A DNA stretch of 64,000 nt from Adineta ricciae (GCA_905250025.1 CAJNOJ010000066.1:124001-188000), one strand, 5' to 3'. Counted from the stretch's first letter, positions 1 through 12,974 are shown. Notes: generated from the letters alone by a model not told the origin. Made by a program: numbers and translations.

Positions 1-1299
1 ATGTGAGATATGGAATTCTCCAATATGTTTTCTTTCGTTTTCCTCATATATATATACATATGTTTTGTTCGTTCTGCTGACCTCGATATGTATTTCAGTG
101 GTCTTCTCCTTTGAGTCATGTATATATGTAATAGTACAGGTATTTTCCGATATAATCATATTGGAAATATCCGGTGGATCAGACATATATATAGACCACG
201 TTTCTTAGCTTAAGTGTGTGCATTTTAGTTGTTCGTTATTAACAATAAAACCTTGCTTACACTCTTAAACGGATCTAACAAGTTCAATGTTGAAAATGTG
301 TAAGCTTTGTACTTGTACAAACACCATACTATTTGGGTTTATGAAGTAAAACATTTGAAAGATTGATTTTAGGATCAGTTGTTATTTTATCAATGTATAT
401 AGTTTTTCAGATAAGACTGATTTTCATAGAGTACGTTCATTGTATTGATGATTTCGATAAGTTCTTCTTCGGCTTTCAAATTCATCAATCAAATGTTTTT
501 GTTCTCAGGTATGAAAAAACATTTTTGACAATGATTCTATACCACCGAAGAAAAGAGCTGAAAGCTTTGTAATATGTTCTATTCTCTATTTCCGAAGTAA
601 AATATTGCTACCTAGGATGAGGAAATATGAGTTTATTCCTATTAAATACGCAGTTAAATCTGATTTATCACATACAAAACGTGATCTTCTTGAATGTTCT
701 ATTCATTGAAAACAAAATCTGAACGTTCGATACTCTCATGATAATAGCACAATCGTAATAGATGGAAACTCCCAACATGCTGTTAATAATAATTAATTTT
801 CTTTCTTCTCGTATGAAAAACGCTTCCTATGACAGCTCTACTCAAATCCTCCCGACGATAAACTCAAAGAACTCGAAATGATCGTGCTGTATTTTCTTTT
901 TTTGTCTTTTTACGAAGCAAATAGAATCAATTGAATACTCTTCTGTTATTTAATTCTAGATTTATTCAATTATAGATGCTGAATTTAGTTAGATCGTCTC
1001 AAATTCGACGCGATTGTCTAAGGAGAATCTTCAACCGACCAGACAGTTCATACCGAGAATTCAGTTCGATTATTCCAGAAGTATTTCTTCACATGCAATG
1101 ATTATCAGTCAATTAGAGTATTTCACCTATGTATGGTCGCTCACTATTGAGGATGTTTTCATTGCCAATATGTGGATGAAATGAATACACAGATACAAGA
1201 CAAAATTTATTAAATTAGACCGATAAAGAATACACTACACTATGCGCTAGGTTATCTGATATGAATAGTTTTTGAAAAAGTAACTAATCCATTTGATCT
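1..1299. other. AT-rich stretch without a recognised gene
   Basis: No ORF here resembles a known family. A 41-codon ORF at 976-1101 (+) sits directly behind a TATAG acceptor-like sequence and has basic, coding-looking composition, but it is too short to support as a gene. Confidence 0.4.
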
Positions 1300-1760
1300 T
1301 CACATTCGAGCCCAAATGAACATGCCAAGGAGCATAAATAATGTGCTAAGGGATAATTTCGATGTAACTGCAGAATTGCAGAAGTCTTTTTCACAGCAAA
1401 CGCTAGCTGCTTGTGAACCGCCATCAACCTAAAAAGTTTTATATGAGGGAAAACAATTTAGTACTGAAATTAGTGAAAAAAACGAGGATTTTACTTGAAT
1501 GTTACAGATGTCTTTGGCACAACCACGAGTAACACCGCCGGCCAAAGCTCCTTTGTAGCATCTGTTCTCATCACTGCCACACGTTTTGATCGTCTCAGCC
1601 AATGGCTTACAGTTATTTAAGCACATATCGTGTGAGTAGCATTGAAGTGCTAAGTAGAGAGTAAATGAGTGCATTTTCGAAAGAAATTCCGCAAAGAACT
1701 ACCTTCACTAAAAGTAAAACAGCTTAACAATGTAAGTGCAGTTATGATCACTGATTTCAT
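1300..1760 (-). CDS. Secreted GPI-anchored Ly6/uPAR-domain protein, three exons
   Basis: Exons run 1760-1703, 1649-1495 and 1428-1300 and splice in frame to a protein of about 113 residues. The first exon is a classic signal peptide (MKSVIITALTLLSCFTFSEA) followed at once by LQCY, the usual start of a Ly6/uPAR three-finger domain. Cysteines continue through the second exon, and the third contains CCEKDFCN, the C-terminal CCxxDxCN signature. The protein ends in a hydrophobic run (about 17 residues after SAVTSK) suited to GPI-anchor addition. Family members are extracellular receptors, ligands or modulators, and no specific partner can be named. The splice phases (1, then 0) agree. Secretion and anchoring are inferred from the sequence. 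Confidence 0.8.
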
Positions 1761-2953
1761 GTTGTTATTTTTGTTGTTGCTGATCTAAGAAAAAATATAC
1801 GGGAGTATTATATTGATAGTAAGTATGTTAAAGTGTCGAGCCAAGCAATGAGTACACTCGCCTCTCATATTTTGACTGCGTAGATGAAGAAGAAAGGCTA
1901 GACAAAGATGAAAAATAGGAAAGACCGAGAAAGATAGAACTCGTCAGTTTTTCTTTTCTTGTTCTCAGTTTTTCTCTCTCTGTTCACCATCTAGCTTGAA
2001 TGTTCCTTCTACTAATCGAAATACGAGGAAAATATTCTCTACTTGTCTCGAACTCTCTACTAACTAACAGTGAAAAAACAAATAGAATGATGATGGTGAA
2101 TAAATCGAGGAACGCAGTCTAACCAGGGAGAAAATATGACAATGATGTTTTCAATTCAGATGGATAGGAATTTAGATTCGTTCTTTTTCCTCTTCTTTTC
2201 CTTCATTGGGACTTTCACTGCTCGCAACTAATCATTTCATGTTGTCTATGTAAAAACACAAATACGATCTCAAAAAAGAAATCTTCCTTCCGCATCAATC
2301 AACAGTATGACATTAATACCCTGGATGGAATTTCTCATATTTTCTTCTTTCGATCTATGATCATCATGAAATTGAAAATATTTTTTAATCAACAATAATC
2401 TATATTGAAAAATTACTAGAAAACAAAGAATATCGTATTTACATATGTTCATCATATGAAATATAAACCTGTATAATCATATTCATGGATAAAATCCAAA
2501 TATTCAATTAGTCAATGTTGTTTTGAGGGAAGAGATTGGCTTTTTTTGATAATTTACGTATCAAGTCAACAATTATGAAGAAAAATAAAGTTTGAGACGA
2601 AACTTCTAAATATAGGACTAGAATAGATGGTATAATTACAGATTGATCTATAGTTATTACTTCACAGAAAGATCTTTCGAGAGCAATGGGACTTCGTTCG
2701 TATGTATTCAAGATATTGAAGATACAAATGGAATCATTTTAGTAATAAAAGTTATTCTTGATTCATTCATTATCAGAAGATGCTTGAACTGGAACCGAAG
2801 CTTCACCAGCGTCATCTATAGATCTGAATTTTCAACGGTGGAAACGTTCCACCAGCAATGAAACAATGAAATAACCTGTACATTTTGATACTTATTTTAC
2901 ACGAAATTTCTCAACTAGAATTGCTATTTCTTGTTTAAAATCAAGTATAGACA
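1761..2953. other. Intergenic region between the Ly6-type gene and ISY1
   Basis: Short ORFs occur on both strands (for example 2508-2711 - and 2643-2861 +), but none resembles a known domain. The region presumably holds the promoters of the two divergent genes. No specific element was recognised. Confidence 0.4.
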
Positions 2954-4081
2954 ATGGCTCGTAATTCAGAAAAAGCAATGACCGCCCTAGCTCGCTGGCG
3001 GCAATTACAATTGAAAGAGCAAGGAAAACTTCGTGTAGATCGTCGTCCAGCTTTGGCGAGCGAAGAAACAAACGTGAAGAAAGCAGAACGGTGGCGATAT
3101 CAAGTAGTTCGTGAAATAGCACGCAAGGTAGCACAAATTCAAAATGGTATGCATAGAATTGTCTGGATAAATTTTCCCTCTACTCACTCGTCTGTTCGAT
3201 TTTAGCTGGTCTCGGTGAATATAAAATTCGTGATCTCAATGATGAGATCAATAAATTACTAAGAGAAAAATCCCATTGGGAAGATCGTGTCAAAGAACTT
3301 GGCGGACAAGATTTCAAAAAGACAGCACCGAAAATGCTTGACAATGAGGGGAAAGAAGTACCCGGTAATCGTGGATATAAGTAAATGAAAATAATCTGCA
3401 ATTGAATATCAAACTAGCTCTGTTCTGCTGTCTATTTAAGATACTTTGGTGCTGCAAAAGATTTGCCTGGAGTACGGGAACTATTCGAACAAGAAGGTAA
3501 GAAATCGATCGGTTTTATTTCGAGGTTTTTATGAGATATTTGTACAAATTTTAGCGCTTCAACATCAGAAGAGGCCACGTGGTGAGTTACTGAAAAATAT
3601 CGACGCAGATTACTATGGTTATATGGATGATGACGACGGATTACTCGTTCCAACTGAAGAAAAATGCGAGAAAGAAGCCATTCGAAAGAAGATTGAAGAA
3701 TGGAAAAATAAGGAAACACATGAGACTGAAATGGATGAAGTTTATGTCTTACCTGAAATGAATGTATGTTCTAGAAAGCAATCTTATTGAATCTGAATGC
3801 TTGTTTCTAGTCCGATGACGAAGATAATGTTGCTGGTCGATCGTCTCGAACAGATGTGGATGTTACATCAAAAGATCATCTGTTCATTGCACATGTGCCT
3901 GTTCCTAGTCAAAAAGATGTAAGTTGTATTTGGAAATCATACTTTTATTGTACACAAATGTTCTTGCATATAGATCGAACGTGCTTTATTGGAACGGAAA
4001 AAACAGGAACTACTTGCAAAATATGTATCTGATGATTTATTGAAAGAAGAACAAGAATCGAAGGATTTACTCGGAAAATAA
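2954..4081 (+). CDS. ISY1: Pre-mRNA-splicing factor ISY1 homologue
   Basis: ISY1 is a small component of the spliceosomal NineTeen/XAB2 complex and acts in the nucleus around the catalytic steps of splicing. The N-terminus MARNSEKAMTALARWRQLQ is nearly diagnostic. Further family blocks follow: KKAERWRYQ, KVAQIQN|AGLGEY, LNDEINKLLREK, a KELGG block, EGKEVPGNRGYKYFGAAK, a DYYGYMDDDDG block and FIAHVPVPSQ near the end. Six exons are split by short introns; the first two are 3147-3205 and 3381-3440. All joins keep frame, and the gene stops at GGA AAA TAA. It is the first gene of a close series of four on this strand, and only 146 bases separate its stop from the ALG12 start. Confidence 0.95.
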
Positions 4082-4209
4082 AATACTTTTTGTAAAAAAA
4101 TCAACCATCCAACAAACGTATCTCTGTGGTGTTTTCTTTTTCTATTTGTCGTCTGTTACAAATAAACAAAGTTTCTCGAAATAGACTTTGCCAATGAACG
4201 TATTCTTGT

Positions 4210-4220
4210 GATAATTTCAG
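4210..4220 (+). promoter_or_regulatory. Candidate trans-splice acceptor before ALG12
   Basis: A pyrimidine-rich 3' splice site (ATAATTTCAG) ends at 4220, eight bases before the ALG12 ATG, and no donor exon for this gene is visible in the 146-base gap. Rotifers are known to use spliced-leader trans-splicing, so this is read as the leader addition site. That reading is an inference. Confidence 0.5.
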
Positions 4221-4227
4221 ATCGAGA

Positions 4228-6189
4228 ATGCATTGGTTATTAGCATTCGTCCTTCTTTTCATTGTCTGTCTCATTCATCTATTCATTTGTCCATTCACCA
4301 AAGTCGAAGAAAGTTTCAATTTACAAGCAATCCACGATTTGCTCATTCATCGTTTGAACGTATCGAAAGTAAGATTCATAATTGAAAGAAAAGAAAAGAA
4401 ATAAGAATCTGTTTTGTATTTTAGTATGATCATTTAGAATTTTCAGGAGGTATGAACATGAAAAGGACAATTAGAAGGTATAGCATTGTGTTTCTTAAGT
4501 GGTACCTCGAACATTTCTCGGACCGATTCTAATTGCGATGTTAGCATGGCCATTCGCAGATAATTCCACTGTTGATCATCTTTACCTACAGTATATTGGT
4601 AAACAACGAACAATCGTTTCACACGAAATAATGAATTTGATTTCGTTTAAGTTCGCATTATCCTTGGTTTATTAGTCATTTCTGGTTTAACTCATTTATA
4701 TAAGTCTTTAAAAGGTTATTGTGATATATCAACACGACGCTGGTGGTTGTTTGTGATTGTGACACAGTTTCATTTTCTGTTTTATGCAACACGAACGTTA
4801 CCAAATATCTTTGCACTTGTCATTGGTTCGTGTTGATTTACTACAAACCAGCAACATGATTTTCTCTGTTTAGTTTTGCACTCGTTCGCGTTTTGGCTTG
4901 CGGGACGAGGAAAATCGCTTGTTTGGACATCAGCTTTTGCAATACTAATCTTTCGATCTGAATTAGTCGTTTTATTGGGTTTAATTTTATTGCAAGAAGT
5001 GTTCATTCGACGACGTTTGACTTTTACGAAAACGCTCGTGAATGGCTTATTTGCAAGTGTTTTAGCCATTGGTAAATGATCTGCATTCTTTTGTTATATA
5101 ATGATTGATTAATTCTATCTCAGGATTAAGCGTAATCGTTGATAGCTACTTTTGGCAACGACGGCTATGGCCGGAAGGCGAGGTGTTATATTTTAATACA
5201 ATTTTAAATAAAAGTTCACATTGGGGTGTATCCTTTTTCTCAAAAGAGAAGAGAATTTTCGAAAATCTAATTGATTCTTTTGCAGAATATTTTCCTTCAC
5301 TTTCATCTTCTTCTTTCGATAGACATTTCCATTTCTCTGGTATTTCTATTCCGTTCTACCACGAGCGCTCGGTGCATCGCTGATTCTTCTCCCATTAGGT
5401 TTAATTATCAATCGTAATATTCAATGGATTATTTTCCCTAATGTTTTATTCATTCTGATCTATTCCATTTTACCACATAAAGAACTTCGATTTATCATCT
5501 ATACATTTCCAATTTTGAATGTAGCTATTGCTCAAGGCTGTGCTTGGTTGTTCGTATAGATTTCTCGAAATATTCTTGCTGAATCTATAGTGAGCTTCTT
5601 TCTTTTCACACAGATTTCAAACGAGACGACGTTGGGCATTGATTGTCAAACTCGTTGTTTTGGGTTTACTAGCCGCGAATCTACTTCAAACAGGTATCTC
5701 ATTGTTTGCGTCACATTACAATTATCCCGGAGCACATGCTTTACTCAAATTGCAATCATACAAGAAATGTAAATGACTATCGGTCGTCCGAATTGTTCAA
5801 AAACAAAGTTTTCAATCATTTTAGTCGATTCATCAGCAACGGTGCATATTGATGTATATGCCGCAGAAAATGGAGTATCACGTTTTCTTGAATTGAATCA
5901 TTGGACGTAAGTGATACTGTTCTTGTCACATAATTTTAATCATGATTTGAGCTTTTTTAGTTATAATAAAACGGAAAACTTAACTGTTGATGTTTTATCT
6001 TCGGACTTCGATTATTTACTGGTTGAAGCAACGAATGATGAAGATCATCATTTACGCCCGTACTTATCTCGAGGTCAACAAATAATTGATTTTATTCGTG
6101 GATTTAACGGGTTTTATCTGGACCATCAAATGTTGTTAAGAATGCGTTACACACCGAAAATTTATCTTTTAGAAAAGGAGAAAAATTGA
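4228..6189 (+). CDS. ALG12: ALG12-type dolichyl-P-mannose alpha-1,6-mannosyltransferase
   Basis: ALG12 adds the eighth mannose (alpha-1,6) to the lipid-linked N-glycan precursor in the ER lumen. It is a multi-pass GT-C enzyme. The first exon encodes a hydrophobic segment and then [18 protein letters not shown], the family hallmark containing the luminal catalytic acidic pair. Conserved blocks follow: [31 protein letters not shown] (ALG12-type), [38 protein letters not shown] and HFNYPGAHA. Several short introns interrupt the gene, and the joins checked are in frame. The protein ends IYLLEKEKN. Hydrophobicity across the exons fits about ten or more membrane spans. It is second in the four-gene series. 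Confidence 0.95.
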
Positions 6190-6488
6190 AGATATTCGAA
6201 AAAAAAATAAAACGATGACATCGAAGAATTTTGTTAAGTAATAAAACGATGAAAACTACTAAGATAAAATCGAAATCTTCCCCTCCCAAGAAATAAATCG
6301 TCACATACCGAAAGTTTTCTTCTACCTATCAAATATTACTCAGGTAAATGTCATTGAATCCTTTTTGCATAGAAACTACGAAGAGGATAGTTCGTCCCTA
6401 TTGATGATATCATCATTAAACCAGTGGGAAAAGATTGATAGGTGGAATTCGTTCGTTATCGTATCTTGAATTTCATCAATCAAAAACA

Positions 6489-6503
6489 TTTCCTTTCTTC
6501 TAG
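6489..6503 (+). promoter_or_regulatory. Candidate trans-splice acceptor before CPSF1
   Basis: A strong polypyrimidine tract with acceptor (TTTCCTTTCTTCTAG) ends at 6503, 20 bases upstream of the CPSF1 ATG in the 334-base gap after ALG12. No partner 5' exon is evident, so leader trans-splicing is inferred. Confidence 0.5.
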
Positions 6504-6523
6504 ATTAGTAAGAAATCGTCACT

Positions 6524-9500
6524 ATGTTTTCGATTTATAAAACTATCCATCCACCAACCAGTATTGAACACGCCGTTTGGGCTTGTTTTATATCTCCAGT
6601 AGAAAATAATTTACTATTAACTAGTGCCAATCATCTTTATGTTTATCGTATCAATAAGCAAACTAATAAACTAGACTGTTTACATACGTTTGTTCTTTGG
6701 GGCAATATTTGTACAATTACACCTTGTCGTGCTGGCTCATTGATGAAAGATGCGTTATTTTTATCGTTTATGGACGCGAAACTATCGTTAATTGAATTCG
6801 ATTCCAGTACACAAGATTTGAAAACTTTATCGATGCATTATTTTGAAGATGAATTAGCCAAAGAAGGCCAATGGTTCAACTTTTCTCAACCAATTGTTCG
6901 TATAGATCCAGATATGCGTTGTGCATGCATGCTTATTTACAATTCCAAACTTGTCGTCATACCATTTTACAGTCAATTAGATAGAGAAATTATTACAAGT
7001 GATACATTTCCAAGTACTGCAGGTAGAAATAATTGATTTAATCGAACGAAAAACAATGTCTGAGTTTTAGGCTTAACACCTGGTGGATCGAGAAATTCAT
7101 CGTTACCTTCGTATATCATTCAATTGAAAAAACTTGATACATCACTAACTGGCCGCATAATTGATCTACAGTTTTTACATAGTTACTATGAACCAACATT
7201 ATTCATTCTTTGCGAATCAAGTCGAACCTGGGTCGGACGTGTAGCTGTCAAGAAAGATACTTGCTGTAGTGTTGCATTATCCATCAATGTTGCTCAAAAA
7301 TCAAATCCGGTCATATGGCCTGTAGATAAATTACCATATGACTGTTTGAGTTGTTTACCAGTACCAAAGCCTATCGGTGGTATACTTGTGCTAGCAACAA
7401 ATTCTATAATCTATCTCAATCAAAGTATACCGTCATATGGTGTGGCGTTAAATACGTTAACACGTGAATCAACGAAGTACCCTCTAAGACCATTGTATGA
7501 TCTTAAAATTGCATTGGATGCAGCTGAAGCGATGTTTATATCGAACGATAGGGTCCTTATATCGATTAAAACGGGTGATGTATATTTATTAACATTACAT
7601 ACGGATACAATGCGAACTATGAAAGAATTTACATTCGATCGAATTGGATCAACTGTCTTGTGTAGTTGTGTAAGTAGAATGATATATATATATTGATGTG
7701 TTTATTACTTTGTCTTGTAGTTGTGCAAATGCGATGATAATTTGATATTTGTTGGCTCACGTCTTGGAAATTCGTTGTTACTTCGTTTGAATGAGAAGGC
7801 AATTGTTGATCCAACATCGATCGATACAATTGAAACAATGAATGGGGATGAGAATACCAACAATGGAACTGATACCGATGAGCCAACTGAGGCAGCCAAT
7901 GAGCCTCCAACCAAAACGGACTCACTCGATTCCGAGATGGATATAATCACTCCAAATAATAAAACCGATATTATATTCTTCTCCAGTGAATCCGGTACGA
8001 TGGAGTCAAAAAAGCAAAGTCATACTTACTCATTTGAATACTGTGATAATTTAATTAATATTGCACCATGTGGCTACGCCATCATTGGCGAAGGTGATAG
8101 TGAAGAAACACGCCTGATTCAACGGCATGTTCTTCCCCAATACCAAACAACACAATTAGATTTTGTTAGTACATCAGGCACAAGTAAATGTGGCTCGGTT
8201 TCCATCTTGCAACAGACAATCAAACCCGACCTGATCACAACTCAAGCTCTCCCTGGATCGATTGATATGTGGACGGTGTATTCATCGGAGAGAGTCTCTG
8301 AACAAAAACCCGAACATTCATTTATTTTGATTAGTCAAGAAACTTCAACGTTAATATTTCAAACGGGAGCTGACATCATCGAATTGGAACAGGGAGGTTT
8401 TATAACTAATGAACAGACAATTTATTGTGGAAATATTGGCGAGAAATTAATTGTACAAGTAACACGATTACATCTTGTTCTTTTACGTGATAGTACACAG
8501 ATACAAACGATTTCCTGCGAAAATAATCCTATTCGTTTCGCTACAAGTCTGGATCGATATTTAGCGATTTTAACCACACATGGTGTTATTTATATCTACA
8601 TACTGCTTCAAGATGAAAATCAGCCACCGAAGCTTTTAGAATACTACAAATTAACGGATAAAAAATATACTTGCATTAATCTATATGTGGATCAGAGCGG
8701 TTTGTTTACAACAGCTGTCGATTCAGGCGTTCCATCTCATGTAACCAAAATTAACTCTCCTAGTCATGGAACAATTTCATCAACAAAAACGTCTGTGACA
8801 ACGAATCCACTTACCGCAGCAGAATTTCCTGGTGGTGGTGATGATGAAGATGAATGGCTATACGGAGGAAAGACGTCCGAAATACCGTCAGCATCAACAA
8901 CGAACGTTGAAGCCATGGAAAGCTCCAACAACATCGGCCATCCAGAAAATTCACTCGTAACAGAGAAGAATGAAGCAGCGAAAGTAATTCCAATTACACG
9001 TTGGCTGATTGCAATGAGCAAAGATGGAACATTAACAATCCATGAATTGATGCTCGACGAAACTCTGCTCCCAACTTTATGCTTCGAAATTGCTCGATTT
9101 AATAGTGCTTTGAAAATACTTGTCGATACACAAGATTCAAGCCCGCCGATGACAAATTATTTGGGAAAAATCGAAACTTCATGTTCAGCTTATGTTTACG
9201 AATTGTTAGTGATTGGTCTAGGACCAAAAAAAGATCGAGTACATCTCATTGTAAGTATGAAATCGAGATCAATTTTTTTCTTCAAATTTCAATCCCTATG
9301 TTCTTCTCTCAGGCACGAATTGACGAAGATCTCGTTTTATACGAAGCTTTCCCGTATCAATATCTACCTGAAGATCGATTAAAACTACGTTTTCATCGTG
9401 TGACATGCAATGCATTAGTTCGAACAAAGAAATTTAGTACCAAGAAGAATGCAGCAAAACGACAGAGAGATGCTGTACAATCGCAACAAAGTCAAGGAAA

Positions 9501-11583
9501 GACAAGTGTCAACCCTCAAGAAGTAACAGACATACCTTGATTTGCTTCACATCCTATCTGACCATTTTCTATTCCAGTTACTTCCAGTTCAAACTGATTT
9601 ACTTGACGACGAAATGAATGAATATCAGCGAATGTTACTTAGACCTTTCAATGACGTTGCTAATCGTTCAGGAATATTCATTTGTGGTACACATCCATAT
9701 TGGCTAATATGGTTCGATGAATTTATATACCTAGTACAGTTTTGATTGAAATCTTTTCTAGGTCGAAAGGAAATCTGCGTACCTTTCCGATGAATATCGA
9801 TGGCCCTATAAAAACTTTTGCGGAATTTAATAATGATAACTGCCGAAATGGTTACTTGTATTTCAATCAACGAGATGATCTAAGAATTTCTATGATGCCA
9901 TCCAAACGAATATTGGATACACCATGGCCATTACAAAGAATTCCATTTAAACAAACAGGTGGGAAATTTGTTTACCTTTTCCTGTTAAAAAAAAACGTTT
10001 TTCTTTCTCTCTGTTTAGTGCATTTCTTGTGCTATCATGTCGAAAGCAAAGTAAGTTAAAGATGTGGAAATTTATGTGAGTTGATTTAATGTTTCAGTTA
10101 TATGCTGCCACGATAAGTACCAATGAATATACACATATCTTAGTTCTACCGTCTGGTGAAGATCGTGAAACGATTACATACCAAAAAGGCAAAATTTATT
10201 GAACTTTTTTGATAAATTATTCGATGATTTCTTTGTAGAAGCCAATTTCCTTTCGCCTATTCGTGAACAATTCTATGTTCAACTTTATTCAGCAATTAAA
10301 TGGGAACCAATTCCTAATGCTCGGTTAACCATGAACGAATGGGAACATGTGACTTGTATGAAAACGATTGCATTAAGATTTCAAGGCAATCTCATGAAAA
10401 CATATGTCGCTGTTGGAACGGCGAACTGTTTCAATGAAGACGTGGTTAGTCGAGGACGTGTCATTCTATTCGATGTGATTGAAGTTGTTCCAGAAGTCGA
10501 TCAACCATTAACTAAACACAAACTAAAAGTAGATGAATTTGTCATAGAAAACTTCATACACACTTCTTGGTTTCATTAGATTGTTCATGATCGAGAAGAA
10601 AAAGGTCCTGTCACTGCTGTCGACTCTATTCTTGGTTATTTGGTAGCGGCAGTAGGCCAAAAAGTTTACATTTGGCAATACCAAAATAATAGTCTCAAAG
10701 GTATTGCATTCGTTGACATTCAAATCTATTGCCATCGAATGGTTACGATCAAAAACTATATTCTTATTGGTGATGTGCACAAGAGTATTGCTTTACTACG
10801 CTATCAAGAAGACATGCGTGTATTATCCTACGTGAGCCGTGATTCAAGACAATTGGATGTGTTCGCCACAGAGTTCTTCGTTGATCAGAATCACGTACAG
10901 TTCGTTGCTACGGATGTCGATCGAAATATGTATATTTATGCTCATGCACCAACACAAAAAGAAACACAAGGTGGCCAATGGCTACTGAGAAAATCAGATT
11001 TTCATATTGGATACGCAGTGACGTCAATGACAAGAATTCTTGTTAATACGAATAATCTAACAACGAAACAAAATTTTGAAAATAAGCAGGCTTTATTGAT
11101 GCGTAAGATACTTTTTCACGGCATTTCTTATTGACATTAAACTGTATTTCTAGCAACTCTTGATGGCGCTATCGGTTGTCTTGTACCGTTAAATGAGAAA
11201 ATCTTTCGACGATTAGCCATGTTACAAACTTCTCTCACAACAATGTTTCCTCAATATGGTGGTTTAAATCCTCGAAGTTTTCGGTAAGTCGAGGTTTACG
11301 ACGAATTTTTGTGATCATCGATTGATATTTATACATTTCAGCTCGTGCAAGTCACGTCGAAAACAACTGGACAATCCACAAAAGAATACTCTCGACGGTG
11401 ATCTACTTTGGCGTTATTTTGATCTTAGTTTCATTGAACGCAATGAATTACTCAGTCGGCTTGGAATGCAACCAGATCAGGTAATGTCAGCATAAGCAAT
11501 ATGTTTCTCATTCATTGTTTTCCTCTGTATTTTAGTTTCACGAAGATCTTACTGACATAGCACGAGCTGCAACTCTATTCTAA
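6524..11583 (+). CDS. CPSF1: CPSF1 (CPSF160), cleavage and polyadenylation specificity factor subunit 1
   Basis: CPSF160 is the large triple beta-propeller scaffold of the nuclear mRNA 3'-end processing complex; with WDR33 and CPSF30 it recognises AAUAAA. The N-terminus ([17 protein letters not shown]) and LYVYR block match the first propeller (MMS1_N-like). The block [13 protein letters not shown] with [15 protein letters not shown] and [14 protein letters not shown] matches the middle region. [17 protein letters not shown] and the terminal ATLF match the CPSF_A end. A central exon (about 7721-9250) carries acidic, low-complexity linkers, including a DDEDEW patch near residue 380 of that exon. 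Exons are long and introns short; the first exon, 6524-7022, ends in phase 1 and rejoins at 7071. It is third in the series. Confidence 0.95.
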
Positions 11584-11705
11584 TTGTTAAATATACATAG
11601 AACAATACTTGTTTTTTCTTCTTCTTTTTTTCTCTGTGTGTATTTCTTTGTGAATACAAACAAAATAGCTCAGATGTATGGCATATTTTGATTGTTGACA
11701 TGTGC

Positions 11706-11721
11706 TTTTTTCTTGCTGTAG
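11706..11721 (+). promoter_or_regulatory. Candidate trans-splice acceptor before ATP23
   Basis: A T-rich acceptor (TTTTTTCTTGCTGTAG) ends at 11721, 15 bases before the ATP23 ATG. Only 153 bases separate the CPSF1 stop from that ATG, which suits a downstream gene of a polycistronic unit. The role is inferred. Confidence 0.5.
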
Positions 11722-11736
11722 ATCAAGAGAATTACT

Positions 11737-12639
11737 ATGGTTTTCGAAAGTTTGTTTGGGACGAAAAAGGCGCCTGAACCTTCTTCTCCTCCGCCAGTAC
11801 TTTCACAAGCAAAAGTAGAAACTGATATCGAAGACGATCGCTACATAAACGCAAAGAAAGATTGTCGACCAACCGAATTAGAAGATTATGGTTATTACTT
11901 TTTCCCCGAAAGATTTGGTAAAGAATATAAAATCACATTTCCTCAACGTATCTTACAATTATCCATCCCATTCGATTCGGCAACCCGTGATCTAGCAAGA
12001 AAGATCGAATGCGAAAGATACATAATCAAATCGATCGAGTCCAATCCATTGATTAAAACTCTTGTGCAAGCACTTGCTGACCATAACTGTCCGATCGATC
12101 TCTCACGTCACTTTAGTTGTGAACATTGTGATGCTGCTATGCCGACTGGCATGTTTGATCCAGCCACAAATCAAATCGTTGTCTGCCAAAACCAGATATC
12201 TTCCTTCGACAATTGTATCATCACCGGACTTGTACAAGCATTTGATTATTGTCGTAACAAGTTCGATGTACATAATCTACGGCATTTTGCGTGTAGTCAA
12301 ATACGTGCATTGAATTTTACCGACTGCGGTTTGCTCAAAGGATGTTGTAAGTAGACGAATGATTGGCCAAGAGAAATACTTGATAGAGAATGCTTCTTAG
12401 ATGTGGATTTACGGGTTAAACGTCGGTATCATGCATGTTTAGAAAAAGAAGCTGTACAACGATTGCGCATGATGCGTTCTGTCGAAGAAAAAGAAGCTAA
12501 GCAGATAGTGAAAGATGTTTTCCGACCATGCCGACACGATTTGGAACCATTTGGACAAGAACCGAAACTTCAATGGAAGAATAACTATATTTACAATGAT
12601 TACGAACGATATCGACGTTGGTCACAAACAACCTCATAG
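11737..12639 (+). CDS. ATP23: ATP23 homologue with the metalloprotease motif lost
   Basis: ATP23 is an intermembrane-space protein of mitochondria that matures the F1Fo subunit Atp6 in yeast and also acts as an assembly chaperone. Two exons (11737-12346 and 12401-12639) give 282 residues. Family blocks are clear: RHFSCEHCD, the NQIVVCQNQI strand, AFDYCRNKFD, LRHFACSQIRALN and a C-terminal VKDVFRPCRHDLEPFG. The usual T-HELIH-AFD helix instead reads ITGLVQAFD, so both zinc histidines and the catalytic glutamate of HExxH are replaced (T, G, Q). The rest of the fold looks maintained and the ORF is open, so this appears to be a protease-dead protein rather than a decaying gene. The N-terminus has an extra proline-rich segment of about 40 residues. 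Confidence 0.9.
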
Positions 12640-12974
12640 AATATCTTCAGTTTTGTTTTATTTAGTTAATTGTTTTTCTTTTGCTGTGGTTTGTTATTAA
12701 CAAAATAGAGAGATAAAATACAGTTGTTACTCATTTCTATCCAACGTTCAAAGGTTAATTGCGAGAGAACTGTGCACAAAGGTGATATTCGATTCGATAG
12801 TTTATTTGGACAAGAAAATAAATCGAATTTCCTTACGAAATAATCATCACAGTTGAAATTTCAAAACAATCAAAAGATAAAAACTTTACTGCATATATTC
12901 TCGATTACATTAAAATAAATTACAATTGAATCTGATATATAAAATAAAAATAACATATGAAATGAACTACTGTA
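12640..12974. other. Short convergent gap between ATP23 and the phosphatase gene
   Basis: This 335-base AT-rich stretch lies between two stop codons of converging genes and should hold both 3' UTRs. No further feature was seen. Confidence 0.5.

Noticed and set aside
976-1101. Small ORF (41 codons) behind an acceptor-like TATAG
   Set aside because: Composition looks coding but there is no family match, no upstream exon and no downstream exon, so it was not called as a gene.
1300-1760. Possible three-finger toxin
   Set aside because: The fold is shared, but the LxCY start, CCxxDxCN end and hydrophobic GPI-type tail fit an ordinary Ly6/uPAR surface protein.
8764-9021. Minus-strand ORF inside CPSF1
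   Set aside because: It is a frame shadow of the acidic, serine-rich linker of CPSF1 and has no signature of its own.
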